This document shows, in pieces, positions 12,442 through 23,333 of a DNA stretch of 64,000 bases. Numbering within the stretch: the stretch's first letter is position 1; each line of letters starts with the position of its first letter. The notes beneath the pieces were generated by a model. The model was given only the letters and a program-made list of their open reading frames with translations, had not been told where the DNA came from and did not search any database. The stretch is from contig NW_026614728.1 of assembly GCF_030052815.1 (NCBI RefSeq), forward strand, positions 1 through 64,000, in the 5' to 3' direction. The position numbers and the translations under genes are program-made. The DNA is from Hevea brasiliensis. Lineage: Eukaryota > Streptophyta > Magnoliopsida > Malpighiales > Euphorbiaceae.

Positions 12442-12980
12442 GACCATCACAGAGGCCTGCATCTGAGCCAGCAGAGAGGCCTGACAGCAGACCACCTGCC
12501 AGAAATTATGCCCTGAGAGCTCAGGAGGAGCAAGATGCCCCGGACGTCATCAGGGGTACGTTCTCCCTCTACAATACACCTGTGCATGCATTGGTGGATC
12601 CAGGATCCACCCATTCATATATCTGCATCAACTTACCCGTAGAAAGGGGGATACTAGTAGGGGAGAGTGACCAAGACATTCTGGTCACTAATCCATTGGG
12701 CCACAGTGTAGTGGTGAACAAAGTATACAAGGGTTGCCCGTTAAGGATTCAGGGGTATGAATTCTTGGCCGACCTGATTGAGTTGCCCTTCCACGAGTTT
12801 GACGTGATTTTGGGAATGGACTGGTTGTCACGTCATCAGGCAATGGTTGATTGTAAATTGAAGAGAATTTCTCTGAAAACTTCTGAGGGTAATGAGATCA
12901 CTGTTGTGGGTGAAAGGACAGATTTCTGTCAATGTTATCTCAACCACGATTACAAGAAGAATGATGAGAAAAATTTGTGA
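12360..12980 (+). pseudogene. Protease region of A2
   Basis: Downstream of the broken zinc knuckle the frame continues (with a stop near 12400) through a linker ending in NYALRAQEEQDAPDVI. It then enters an aspartic protease: DPGSTHSYI at about 12598 and ILGMDWLSRH at about 12810-12840, the two family landmarks. The frame ends at a TGA at 12978. This enzyme normally cuts the Gag-Pol polyprotein inside the particle. The fold looks complete but is cut off from both gag and reverse transcriptase by frameshifts. Confidence 0.85.
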
Positions 12981-13860
12981 AGCCTACCTAGCACATGTGG
13001 TGGATACTAGGCAGGCTAAGCCAAACTGAGTGACATACCCACGAAGAGACTTCCCAGTATTTCCTAAAGAATTGCACAGTTTGCCACCGAGAAAGGGAAG
13101 TTGAATTTGCTATTGAGACAACTGTAAGATCTGACACCCATTTCCATTGCTCCTTATAGGATGGCACCCACCGAATTGAGGGAATTGAAAACTCGGTTGC
13201 AGAGTTGCTTGATAAGGGGTTCATACGCGATGTGTCACCATGGGGAGCTCGGTCTTTGTTGTGAAAAAGAAGGATGGGACCTTGAGGCTTTGCATTGATT
13301 CTGGCGATTGAATAAAGTGACTGAAGAATAAATATCCGTTGCCTAGAATTGATGATCTGTTTGATCGGTTGAAGGGAAGCGAGTATTTTCTAAGATTGTT
13401 CTCGAATCGTATCATCGGTTGAGGGTGAAGGATGTAGATGTGCCCAAGACGCTTTCGGGACCCGATATGGACATTATGAGTTTACGTGATGCCCTTTGGC
13501 CTAACAAATGCACCAAATGCATTCATGGACCTTATGAATCGTATCTTCCATCCATACTTAGATCAGTTCGTAGAGGTCTTTATTGATGATATTCTGGTGA
13601 ATTCCAAGACCAGTGAAGAACATGATGAGCATTTGAAGATTGTTCTGCAAACCCTGAGAGAGAAGAAGCTGTATGCTAAGTTGTCCAAGTGTGACTTTTG
13701 GTGAATGAGATTGCATTCCTTGGACACATAGTGTCGACTGATGGGATAGGGTGGATCCCAAGAAAATAGAAGCGATGATGGAATGGAAGCCTCCCGGGAA
13801 TACAACTGAGTCGAAGCTTCTTGGGGCTAGTGGGTATTACAGAGATTTGTGAAGGGATTT
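12981..13860 (+). pseudogene. Reverse transcriptase of A2, heavily broken
   Basis: Fragments in several frames cover the domain: [15 protein letters not shown] at 13262-13300, [17 protein letters not shown] at 13489-13540, and the catalytic FIDDIL near 13577-13595 followed by [10 protein letters not shown]. Only 13486-13704 remains open for any length. Small deletions occur at 13225-13320, 13380-13470, 13702-13760 and 13805-13850. Relative to element B the RT is colinear but repeatedly loses one to several bases, so no functional enzyme is possible. Confidence 0.85.
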
Positions 13861-14460
13861 TCCCTAATAGCTGCTCCAATGACCAAGTTGTTACACAAGA
13901 ATGTCCGATTTGACTGGAATGACAAGTGTCAGATCAGTTTTGAGAGGTTAAAGGCTATGTTGATAGAGGCACCAGTGTTAACACAGGCAGTGTCAGGAAA
14001 GGACTTCGTGGTCTACAGTGATGCCTCTCATAATCGGTTAGGGTGTGTATTGATGCAAGAGGGGAAGGTGGTCGCCTATGCTTCCAGGCAGCTAAGGCCA
14101 CATGAACAGAATTACCCTACCCATGATTTAGAGCTTGCAGCAATTATCTTCGTGACCAAGATATGGAGGCATTACTTGTATGGTGAAAAGTGCTACATTT
14201 ACACAGACCACAAAAGCTTGAAATACTTGCCAACCCAGAAGGAGCTCAACCTTAGACAGAGGCGATGGATTGAATTCTTGAAGGACTATGATTGTGTAAT
14301 TGACTACCATCCTGGGAAAGCAAATGTAGTTCTTGATGCTTTGAGCGTAAAATCCATGACACCTTGAGATCATTGAATGCCCGTCTAACTTTGATTCGAG
14401 ATGGAGCTATTTTGGCTGAGTTGCAAGTGAGGCCAAACCTGCTACAATAGATTTTAGATG
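13849..14460 (+). pseudogene. RNase H of A2
   Basis: An open stretch from 13849 to 14367 holds the connection and RNase [54 protein letters not shown], and the last catalytic aspartate in VLDALS (VADALS in element B). The acidic residues D, E, D, D are all present. A frameshift after SVKSM ends it and a TAG follows at about 14448. RNase H removes RNA from the RNA:DNA hybrid during reverse transcription. Confidence 0.88.
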
Positions 14461-15895
14461 GGAAAAAGGCAGATGAGAAGCTAATGGCTATTATGAGCAA
14501 AATCTCAGAGGGAAAAGCAACTGATTATGAGGTGAAAGCAGATGGGTGTCTCAGATACAAAGGAAGACTGTGTACGGATGATGGGGAATTGAAGGCCAGA
14601 TTCTAAAAGAGGCACACACCAAGATATATGCTATGCACCTGTGAAGTACAAAGATGTATCATGATCCAAGCTTCAGATTCGTGGCACAGTATGAAGAAGG
14701 ACATAGCTGACTATGTGACTAAATGCTTGACATGTCAACAAGTCAAGGCAGAACATCAAGTTCCATCAGGTTTGCTACAGCCTATACGCATACCTGAATG
14801 GAAATGGGATCGGGTCACCATGGATTTTGTAAGTGGTCTACCTCTCACTCGGAAGAACCATGATGCAAAGATGGGTGATAGTTGATAGATTGACTAAGTC
14901 GACACTTTCTCGCCGATTAGGACTGACTACTCACTAGAGAAGATAGCAGAATTGTATATCAGTGAGATAGTTAGACTGCATGGAATTCCACTTTCCATCA
15001 TATCTGATAGAGACCCAAGGTTCACATCGAGATTTTGGAAGAAGTTACATGAGTCCTTGGGTACACAACTCCATTTCAAAGATGACTTTCCATCCTCGAC
15101 GGATGGGCAATCTGAAAGAGTAATCTGTAAACAATTGAAACCAATTAGATAAATACACATATTGAACAAATGATAACAATAACATGAAAAATATGTCGAG
15201 TCCTTGAGGATATCTTTGAGGAGTTGTGTCATTGAGTTTGAGGGAAGTTGGGATAGATACCTCCCATGGCGAAATTTGCATACAACAATAGCTACCAAGC
15301 TAGCATCCAAATGGCCCCATATGAAGCCTTGTATGGGAGAAAATGTAGAACTCAGCAGTCTTTGGACTGAATTGGCGAAGACAAGCGGTAGGGCGGACAC
15401 GGTGAAACGATGCGAGGAGAAGGTAAAATCAATCAAAGCCAACTTAAAGGTTGCCTCAGATAGACAGAAATCCTATGCCGACTTGAAGAGAAAAGAAATA
15501 GAATACACAGTTGGCGACAAAGTGTTCCTCAAGGTGTCACCGTGGAAGAAAGTATTGAGATTTGGAAGGAAAGGTAAGTTAAGCCCTAGGTTCATTGGCC
15601 CATATGAAGTCATTGAACGTGTGGGTCCAGTGGCCTATAGGCTAGCTTTACCACCAGAGCTGGACAAGATCCACAATGTGTTCCACGTGTCCATGCTTAG
15701 AAGATACCGCTCAGATCCTTCACATGTCATCTCCAGGGAAGAAATTGAAATACAACCGGATTTGACATAAGCAGATTCCACTGGTGAAAGTGCTTTAGAG
15801 GCACCACAACACCGAGGAGGCAACTTGGGAAAGTGAAGAGACGATGAGGCAGCAGTTCCCTCAACTGTTTGCATCAGGTAAATTTTGAGGACGAA
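14461..15895 (+). pseudogene. Integrase and chromodomain remnant of A2
   Basis: The zinc finger is partly preserved (CLTCQQVKAEHQ near 14728-14762). The core follows with MDFVSGLPL (first aspartate, about 14821), IISDRDPRF (second, about 15000) and QSER (glutamate, about 15110-15120). Between them are frameshifts near 14868-14950 and 15130-15200. 15204-15770 is open and carries the C-terminal domain (YTVGDKVFLKVSPWKK, LSPRFIGPYEV, HNVFHVSMLRRYRSDPSH). The chromodomain follows out of frame (EEATWESEE at about 15815-15845). The enzyme would insert the cDNA; this copy is inactive. Confidence 0.88.
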
Positions 15896-15903
15896 ATTTA
15901 AAT

Positions 15904-15917
15904 TAGAGGGGAAGAGT
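15904..15917 (+). other. Polypurine tract of A2
   Basis: TAGAGGGGAAGAGT lies directly before the 3' LTR start TGTAACACCC. It would prime plus-strand synthesis. Confidence 0.85.
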
Positions 15918-18900
15918 TGTAACACCCTCCCGGTAGCAACTCCGTACATTCTACTGTTCCGGTGACCGGTGTCGGTCCAGACAGCTAGAACGTCCGGAAA
16001 AATATTTAAACTAAAGTGAGGGACCATAATTAACTCAAATATTAATAAGAAAAATTTGGTAAAAAAATTTTAGAAATAAAATACAACCGAGTTAAATGAG
16101 CCGGTGCCCAAGCCATGGGTAACTGAGAGGAAGTTGCGGTTCTCTGAACGAGGAGCCCTAGACTGGGAAAAATTATAAAATAATTTTTGGGACTCCAGAG
16201 AAGGGTTATTGAGGTTCCCATGGCATTAGAATGCCAAGAAAATACCTAGAAAAATTTTTCAATCGGTACAGACAATTTTGACCCGTTAAGCCAAACGGAG
16301 GGCATTTTGGTCATTTCGCCTTCAGAGGTGATTTTTGGCCGACTTGTCCAGTTAAGTAAATAATTATTATGACATAAAATATGAATTAATATTGACAAAA
16401 AATTAATTGAAAGTGAGTAGAGAAGAAGAGAAAAGAAAATACAATAAAATGCCAATTATGACATATTATGAGGTCATTTAAAATTGTCCACCAATCACAA
16501 TTTAGTAACCATCAAATTAACTAATAAAAAGAGTCAAAAGAGACCAAAGAATTAAAAAGCAAACAGCAGCCCTTCTTCTCCTTCAAAAACGTTTTTCACC
16601 TCCTCCCTCACTCCTCCATTAACAAACTTTCTAAAGCTTCAATTTCCATGCTTTCCTCACCCCAAAACCCTAAGTCCCTTCACTAAAAACTTGTCTCTAC
16701 CTCTTGGGAAGTGTTTGGCAGCCTAGAAAGGGAAAGAAAATGAAGATTAACTTGGGAAAATTCTGCCCTATTCAAGGTTAGTGCATTAGATACTTAAAAC
16801 TCTTTATTTTTTGATTTGTAACTTGAATTGAGTAAGAATTGTAACTAAAATGAACAAGAATTATGTGTATACATACTATGAATTTTCAGCAGCCCTTGTG
16901 AAGGAATTATTTTGATTGTTTTGATGGACTTAGAGTGAACTAGAGCTTATGTTTAAAGTGTATACATATACATATACAAAGAATGAAAGAGTTGAATAAG
17001 GAATTTGTGAAAACTCATATGGGAATTAGGGTTTTGAGAAGTGAAAAATTGACTTGGCTTAGGAAATTGTTAGAGAACATTTTAATGATCAATTAGTGAC
17101 CATTTTAGGTAAGTTGACTACAATTTGGACTGAAAAATAGTATGGCAAAGTGAATGTGTAGGCTGCCCTAGGACAGCAGCAGGGTGACTGAAATTTCAGT
17201 CCACTTGGACTGCCATAACTTGGACTGTGTTGGTCAAATTGGTGTTTGGCCAATTGGACATGAAACTAGGCTTATAATGGCACATTTTTGCTGAAGAAAC
17301 CATGCCCAAAAGACCAAAGTAAGAGGACCAAAAGTTGGCCCCAATCCGGACACCCTGCAACTGATTCTGCAGAATGACCAAATGAACAGTAACTGTTCAT
17401 TTGGCCATAACTCACTGTAGATTTGGTCAATTGACCTGAAATTTTTACAGCAACAATTGAAGACATAGACAAACAACTTTCATGAAGGAACCTACCCCAA
17501 ATTATGGCCAGAACCCATCCAACAAAGTGATTTCAGTTACTGTTCATGTTATTGTAGATATGGTAATTTCTGCAGAATGGAAATCAGGCCAGCTGTGGTT
17601 TTTGGACCATATCTGGAGCTACAAAACTCCAAATGGAGTGATTCAAAAAATGAAATTCAACTAGACAAAATAAGGAACAACTTTCATGTTTTCCATTTCT
17701 TCAAATTCCCGCTGCAACAGTGTCTAATGGAACAGTAAAGTTGAGTTACAAAAACTAAAAATTCTGCTTCCCTTGGTTTAAACTTTGAAATGGTATAAAT
17801 GCTTAATGCCAACAAGTTTTGAATGCCAAATGTGGTATATTGGGAGTGCCAAAGTCAATGTACATATTTTCTATCCAAAAGTCAACATTTTTGTTGACCA
17901 ATGAGGTAAATAGTGACAACAAGAACTTGAAATTCACAAATTGAAGAATTTAAAAGTTTCAAATGCCCTAGTATACCTAACAAGATTGGTTTGGATAGTT
18001 TGGCATGCCAATAGGGTTTAGTTAGCAGTACTGCACATGGCAATATACCATTCTGTGATTTTATGGTTTTTAGCCATTCTGACCTTGTATTGAGATTTGG
18101 CCTTGTGCCTGATATTATTCTGACTTGTTAGTTACATTTGCACACCGGGAGATGCATATGTGACCGATGGTGTGACGAGGTACTTGATACGGTGCGGTTT
18201 ACCCATTTATCCAGTCCAGTCGTCTAGTGTAGGTTATGTGGGCAACCAAATGAATTAAAGTGGACAAAGTTAATGATATACAAATTCAAAACAAATGAAA
18301 CATATACATTCACTACATATCTAGTTTCTTGCTATTTCTTTTATTTTATTATTGCACCACTAAGCATTATTGCTTAGCGTGTTGCTTTTGCCACGCGTGA
18401 GGTTACGGAGATCTGGTCGTTAGCCCATGAGACCGCAGGTGTGAGTTCATCTTGCGACTCTTGCAGTGTCCGTGTCACCTCACTACCTGCAGTGCATTGG
18501 TAGGGCACTAGGTGTCATTTTGTCATTTTGTAATTAAATTTTTATTTTCTCATATGTATTTGGATTTATGTAATGTATTTTGAGGTTCATGTAAATAATA
18601 AAGATTTATGGTTATGTATGGAAGTAATTTGAGTATTTAATTGTTGTTTATATATGAGAACCCTGAGAAATGATGATTGAGAACTGAAACTGAACAATGT
18701 GAGATTTTGATATTGAGACTCTGTTGATGAATTGAAGTTGGGATTGTTTGGAAAATTATTTGGAAGTGTTTTAACAGGTTCCGAAGAACTGTTTTCTCCA
18801 TTTTTAGCCGGTACTCCGCCGGATTTTCTTTAAAATTTTCGGAACCTCAAATAAATAATAATTTCGATAAATGGCTTAAATAAATTATATTTCACAAATC

Positions 18901-19006
18901 ATATTCAAAAGCATGATATAAATTAATTAAGGTATATTAGAGTGTGCCGGTACACCGTGTGGCATTACTTATTCTGGTATACTGTACTCGGGTAAGGGGT
19001 GTCACA
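15918..19006 (+). repeat. 3' LTR of A2 (3089 bp)
   Basis: Partner of 8086-11167 with the same ends (TGTAACACCC and GGTGTCACA). The donor-like AAG|GTTAGTG is at 16777 and the double hairpin at 18360-18397. Differences from the 5' LTR cluster at 16120-16160, 18135-18200 and 18400-18470. In the last cluster the acceptor-like TAG reads TGAG. The duplication AAAGA follows at 19007. Confidence 0.93.
18360..18397 (+). other. Tandem double hairpin in A2 3' LTR
   Basis: Identical in both stems to the 5' LTR copy (CTAAGCA with TGCTTAG, then GCGTG with CACGC). Confidence 0.7.
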
Positions 19007-19011
19007 AAAGA

Positions 19012-20575
19012 GGTAGAAGATATATAAATACCAATAGTCAATATGTTGGTGATGTAGGTGTTGGTATGGAAAGTGCATTTAATTTACAATCAATACTGAG
19101 GGAGATATAGATACTAATGTGCAAATTGAAGAAGAAGCAATTGAGGGGCAAATGAATGATCCACTTATTTTTTATGAGAGTAGTAATGAAGATAGTAGGG
19201 ATGTTGACCATGCACTAGCTAAGGACAATGTGGAAGAAAAATATATTGATGAGAATTTAGTTTTTGAATGTCAAATATATGATGATTAGTTATAGTTGTA
19301 ATGTAAAAAAAAAGTGACTTTAAGAAAGGTGAAAAGGGAGAGAATGTAAATGGGTTTAGAATATATGGTGTAGCAAATGGTATTGGTGAAACTGGAAATA
19401 GTGAGACAAAAAACAAACAACATGGATACTTGAGGGACTATGATGATGCAGATGATGATGGTTTTGATACATCGTATTCCAGTGCTAAGAATGATATTGA
19501 TGTAGGGAGGGAAAAAAAAAAGGAAAAGGAACATAGTGTATAATCCAAGTTGTCAACACAGTTCCTTTGAATTTGAAGTAGGAATGATGTTTAAGAATGC
19601 AAAGTAGTTTAAAGAATGCATAACTAAGTATGGGATAACTAATGGCTACAGAATTAGGTGAACAAGAAGTAATCCTAATAGATGGGCAGCAAAATGTAGT
19701 ACCAAGTGTATATGGAAGATTTCTACTACTAAGCTAAAAGGGGAAAGGTCAGTGCAAATTAGGGTATATAATGGTAATCATTCTTGTTATAAGGTCTTAA
19801 CAAATAGACTTGCTACTTCAGATTGGATTGCTAAAGAATTTATGCAAAGACTTAGGAGGAACCCATATTATGAGATTAATGCAATGGTGAATGAAATTGA
19901 AGAGAAATATTTTGTAACAGTTATTAAATGGTTGTGTTATAAGTTAAGGTCAAAGGCTTTACAAATTTTAAGGGGTAACTTGGATGGTTATTATGTAAAA
20001 GTCAGCTTCTTATAAAACAAAATTACCAAAGATAGATAAGGGAGGGAAATTTGAGTTGCTAACTGAAGCCAGTGGTCTCAATGGGAGTCAAGTGTATAAG
20101 AGATTTTATATTGGCTTTTGAAGTTTACGAAATGGATATATGGAGGGATGCAGACCTTGCATTTGGATGTTTTTTATAAAGTGGTGTTGGTAGAGCCTTA
20201 TTAATTGGTGTTGCTAGGGATGGGAACAATCAAATGTTTCCCATCTCTTGGTGTGTAGAGGGTGAAAATGAAAATAGTTGGAGATGGTTCATTAAGAGGT
20301 TGTTTGTAGACTTGAATATAGTTGATGGGCTAGGCTTGATAATTATTAGTGACCAACAGAAGGCATATTACCCTTAACTACAAAATATTTTGGAATTTCA
20401 ATTTCACTTAATATTTGATTGAATATCATGTTTTCCTTACTATTATTTTAAATCTCAGGGGCTTACAAAAGCAATCAAGGATTTGGTGCCTTATGTAGAG
20501 CATCGTAATTGTGCTAGGCATATCTATGCTAATTGGAAGAAGATTGATAAAGGGGAAGGCTACATAAGCTACTTA
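19012..20575 (+). pseudogene. Mutator-like (MULE) transposase pseudogene
   Basis: An acidic N-terminal stretch (19100-19290) is followed by the DNA-binding region of MULE transposases: FEFEVGMMFKNAK near 19570, a CSTKCIWKI zinc motif near 19695, and NRLATSDWIAKEF near 19800-19840. The longest open part is 19752-20015. Further on, in other frames, come GDNGNNQMFP-like residues near 20218-20245, SWRWFIKRLF near 20275-20310, IIISDQQKAY near 20340-20370, and VEHRNCARHIYANWKK near 20495-20540, which are landmarks of the catalytic domain. Several stops and frameshifts are present. The 3' end is cut by the LTR at 20576. The 5' end is cut by A2; a few residues may remain at 8000-8085. No terminal inverted repeats are visible. 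Confidence 0.8.
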
Positions 20576-20991
20576 TGTCATGACCCGGCCAGAAGGTCGT
20601 AACAAGCTTTAGGGAACGGATCATCTTAAGGTTGTGAAATCTATAGTAAGCCTAAAACTATATACTTTGACTTTCTAAGGGCCCACATAACTGCTTTAGA
20701 ACTTTCTTAAAGTCTAATGCTCAAACTTATTAGAAAGATCTTAAAACTTTAAAAGCATTTTGCAGAATTTTTTGTTCTATTTCTGTCTTTTATTATTATT
20801 ATTATTATACTAAATTTTATTTGTACAAAATTAAGCTCATTCTGTAACCTTTACATGACTACTATAAAAGCACATAACTTTTTTTGAATTGCTTTCTTAG
20901 TAAGAGCATGCTATAGACCTTTGCTTTCTTATCTATGTTATGACTATTCATCATTTTCATACATAAGCTTAGGAAAAGCTACCCTTAAGAA
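20576..20991 (+). repeat. Left part of a fourth LTR family (I-type, TGTCATGACCC start)
   Basis: The MULE reading frame stops abruptly at TGTCATGACCCGGCC, a start typical of plant gypsy LTRs (compare TGTCACGACCC). No coding follows. The sequence is interrupted by the C-type solo LTR at 20992 and resumes at 23102. The family's 3' end is not seen because F cuts in at 23288. The LTR reading is inferred from the start motif and the sharp junction. Confidence 0.5.
20789..20808 (+). repeat. TTA microsatellite
   Basis: A short run of about six to seven TTA/ATT units, with no link to other features. Confidence 0.9.
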
Positions 20992-23101
20992 TGTTAGTAG
21001 TATGCCCTAGAGCATATCATTTAGTATGTATCTTGTACATGCTTTATTAATAAAAGGCATTTTCAATTTTCCGTTTACATAATATATTTATGTGCAGTAG
21101 AAAAGGTCCATTGATATTTTGTTAGAAATATTATTCTTAAGTTGTTAAGAATATGAGTGATAGTATTTCTAGTACAAAGTATCATAAATAGGTTCACAAT
21201 CGAGGATACTTCACAATAAGGACATGACTTATCCAGTAAGATTGTATTCATGTTTGTTCCCAAGTTATTTAGATGAGATATAAATAAGATAGAATGGTGA
21301 GTCTCATGCCATATAACAAACATGATAGGCACTTATACATGATAAGTAGGTCAAACAAGTGACATTTATGATAAACACATGGAGTTTACTCTTGTCAATG
21401 TATTGTCATAAATCATATCAGTGCACATAATCTTTAGACTTGAGATAGCATAGTTATCTTGTATATAAGTGGTTTGAGTTTGATACTGCTTTCATACTTG
21501 TACTGTGTATGGGTATATGGGCATGTGTTGGCTCCTACTAGTTATATATGGAGGTAGGTGTTGATCAAGATGGAATCTGTTCCTCTAAGTAAATAGGGAT
21601 AAAATCCTATGTTCATTTAATTGTTCTTGATGTTTTAAGTTCCTAGCTAGGACAGATAGATTTATTCAGAAAAGAGTTTATAATGAGAAAATCTTTTTAA
21701 TCAAGAACTGGAATTAAAAGAGAACATAATATTCGTAGCAAATGGGGTTTGACATAAACCATGACTCCAGCTCGAATTGTGATTTTGTAACAGAGAGATT
21801 CTAGTGCATGGTAAAATATGATTATAGGTTTATTTAAGGTAAACCTTATTACTAATTGGGTGGCCATGGCATGCTATGCTAGATGTTAACCATGGTCTAT
21901 GAGGTGCATAAAATGATTTAGAGAAATCATTTATGGTAAGAAAGAGTTCTGATGATATTAAGAGTTGATATCATATCTCATTGCTAGGTAGTGATGAGCC
22001 TAGTAAGTCACACACATACACAAGTAATCACCAAATTAAATATGATTTAATTAATTAATTAAAGAGTTTAATTGTTTAATTAAATAGGTTTGGTTTGCAA
22101 TTAGATTGCAAAGTCCCTAGCATGGCTTGAAACCAAATCTAGGTTATTGGATGTATAGTATAAGTTAAATTTATATTTAAAGTGTTTAAATATGAATTTA
22201 ATTAATGAGAAATTAATTAATAGAGATTAATTAATTAATTTATATTTGATATAAATTGATTAGAAGAAGAGAAATAATTATTTTGAGTTGAAAACTCAAA
22301 ATTAAGACACAGGGGTATTTTGGTCATTTCACAGGGTGATATGTGGCACCATGAGATGGTGACACATGGCACTACACATAAGCTTACCATATGTCTTTTA
22401 ATCACATAAGATGATCAAAGTCAAGATTAATATAGGTTTGACACCTGGCACAATGTGATTGGGTCAATTAAACCTAGAGCCAATCAGAAGGTGACATGTG
22501 ACAAGGGTTTTAAGTGGTGACCTAGCTATATAATGTGTTGTTATGAAAAAATAAAAACATAAGCTACTATTCTCTTTGGTGCTACCACCCTTGGCTGCCT
22601 CTCCCTTCTCTTCTTCTTCATCTCTCATCAATTCAAAGAGATTAGCAAACAATCTCTTGAATTAAAAATACTAGAAATCGTTTCTAGTATTCTGTTTACA
22701 TCTGTAATCTCTCAAAAGGCAAAACTTGATTTTCTAATTCATAGAAAAAGCTTTAGAAGCTGTTCAAGGGCTACCATTGGTGATCTTGGTGTGGACAAGC
22801 TAGATGGACAACATCTAGTGTCCTAGACGCATCCCAAAGGTGCCAAACACACTGCAGTGCATCAAAAAGGTTAGTGCACTTGTTCTTGATTTAATCTAGG
22901 ATTTTAATGAATTAATCTATTAATTCTAAAATCTTAAATGGTAAATGTAGAACCATAAACATGTTAAAAGAGTTTTAATATGCTGTTTATCATTGAAATC
23001 AAATAGATAACAATAAATCTTGCATGATGCATGTGACCCTAGATGAAAAATTTTGAATTTCAATGATCTAAACTTATGTTTTTCATGCTTCTGCTCCTTC
23101 A
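20992..23101 (+). repeat. C-type solo LTR (2110 bp) with perfect target duplication
   Basis: Starts TGTTAGTAGTATGCCC and ends CTGCTCCTTCA, flanked on both sides by AAGAA (20987-20991 and 23102-23106). It aligns end to end with 49880-51957 in the opposite orientation. No internal region is attached, so it is a solo LTR left by recombination between two LTRs. The superfamily cannot be decided from an LTR alone. It carries a clear TATA box (22527-22533) and the GGGGTATTTTGGTCATTT motif near 22313, which also occurs in the gypsy LTRs here. Confidence 0.93.
22527..22533 (+). promoter_or_regulatory. TATA box of C-type LTR
   Basis: TATATAA within GACCTAGCTATATAATG is conserved at the same place in the other C-type LTR (50445-50451, minus strand). 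A CT-rich stretch starting about 40 bases downstream fits a transcribed leader. Confidence 0.6.
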
Positions 23102-23287
23102 AAGAAACCACTTTTTCTTAGTCAATGCATCTTAAATTTAACTGCTTCCTATTAATCACACTATCTTTACGTCTTTGTGAATATTCGGTCTACCCTTGGT
23201 ATTGAGATACTCAAGAAGGTCACTGATTACCCTAGTAGATTTTCATTAACTTTCTCAAATTTAGTGTGACTAGTAAAATAGTACTTT
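23102..23287 (+). repeat. Continuation of the I-type LTR fragment
   Basis: This continues 20576-20991 after the solo LTR and its duplicated AAGAA. No coding or recognisable element is seen. It ends where the reverse A-type LTR F begins at 23288. Confidence 0.45.
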
Positions 23288-23333
23288 TGTGACACCCCTC
23301 ACCCATCTACAGTGTAGCCGAGCAAGGCATCTC
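23288..23333 (-). repeat. F: reverse A-type LTR, segment 1 (its 3' end)
   Basis: TGTGACACCCCTCACCC is the reverse complement of the A-type LTR end, and the next bases match the reverse of the GCTCGGCTACACTGTA block at 3317-3332. After 46 bp it is split by LTR D and resumes at 49271. The flanking 5-mers of the split are ATCTC and ATATC. Confidence 0.8.

Larger units (their letters stand above)
8086..19006 (+). mobile_element. Full-length A-type Ty3/gypsy element A2 (10.9 kb, coding-defective)
   Basis: Order: 5' LTR 8086-11167, primer-binding site, gag, protease, reverse transcriptase, RNase H, integrase with chromodomain remnant, polypurine tract, 3' LTR 15918-19006. It is flanked by a perfect 5-bp duplication AAAGA (8081-8085 and 19007-19011). 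The two LTRs are alike throughout with scattered differences, so insertion was fairly recent. Domain order PR-RT-RH-IN and the C-terminal chromodomain relic place it in the chromoviruses, Tekay/Del-like by motif and LTR size. Gag and pol carry many frameshifts and stops, so the copy cannot now encode its own machinery. It interrupts a Mutator-like transposase pseudogene. Confidence 0.95.

Noticed and set aside
22200..22260. AT-rich palindromic TTAATTAATT runs as a replication origin or attachment site
   Set aside because: They lie within the C-type LTR, are present in both copies, and look like simple low-complexity sequence.
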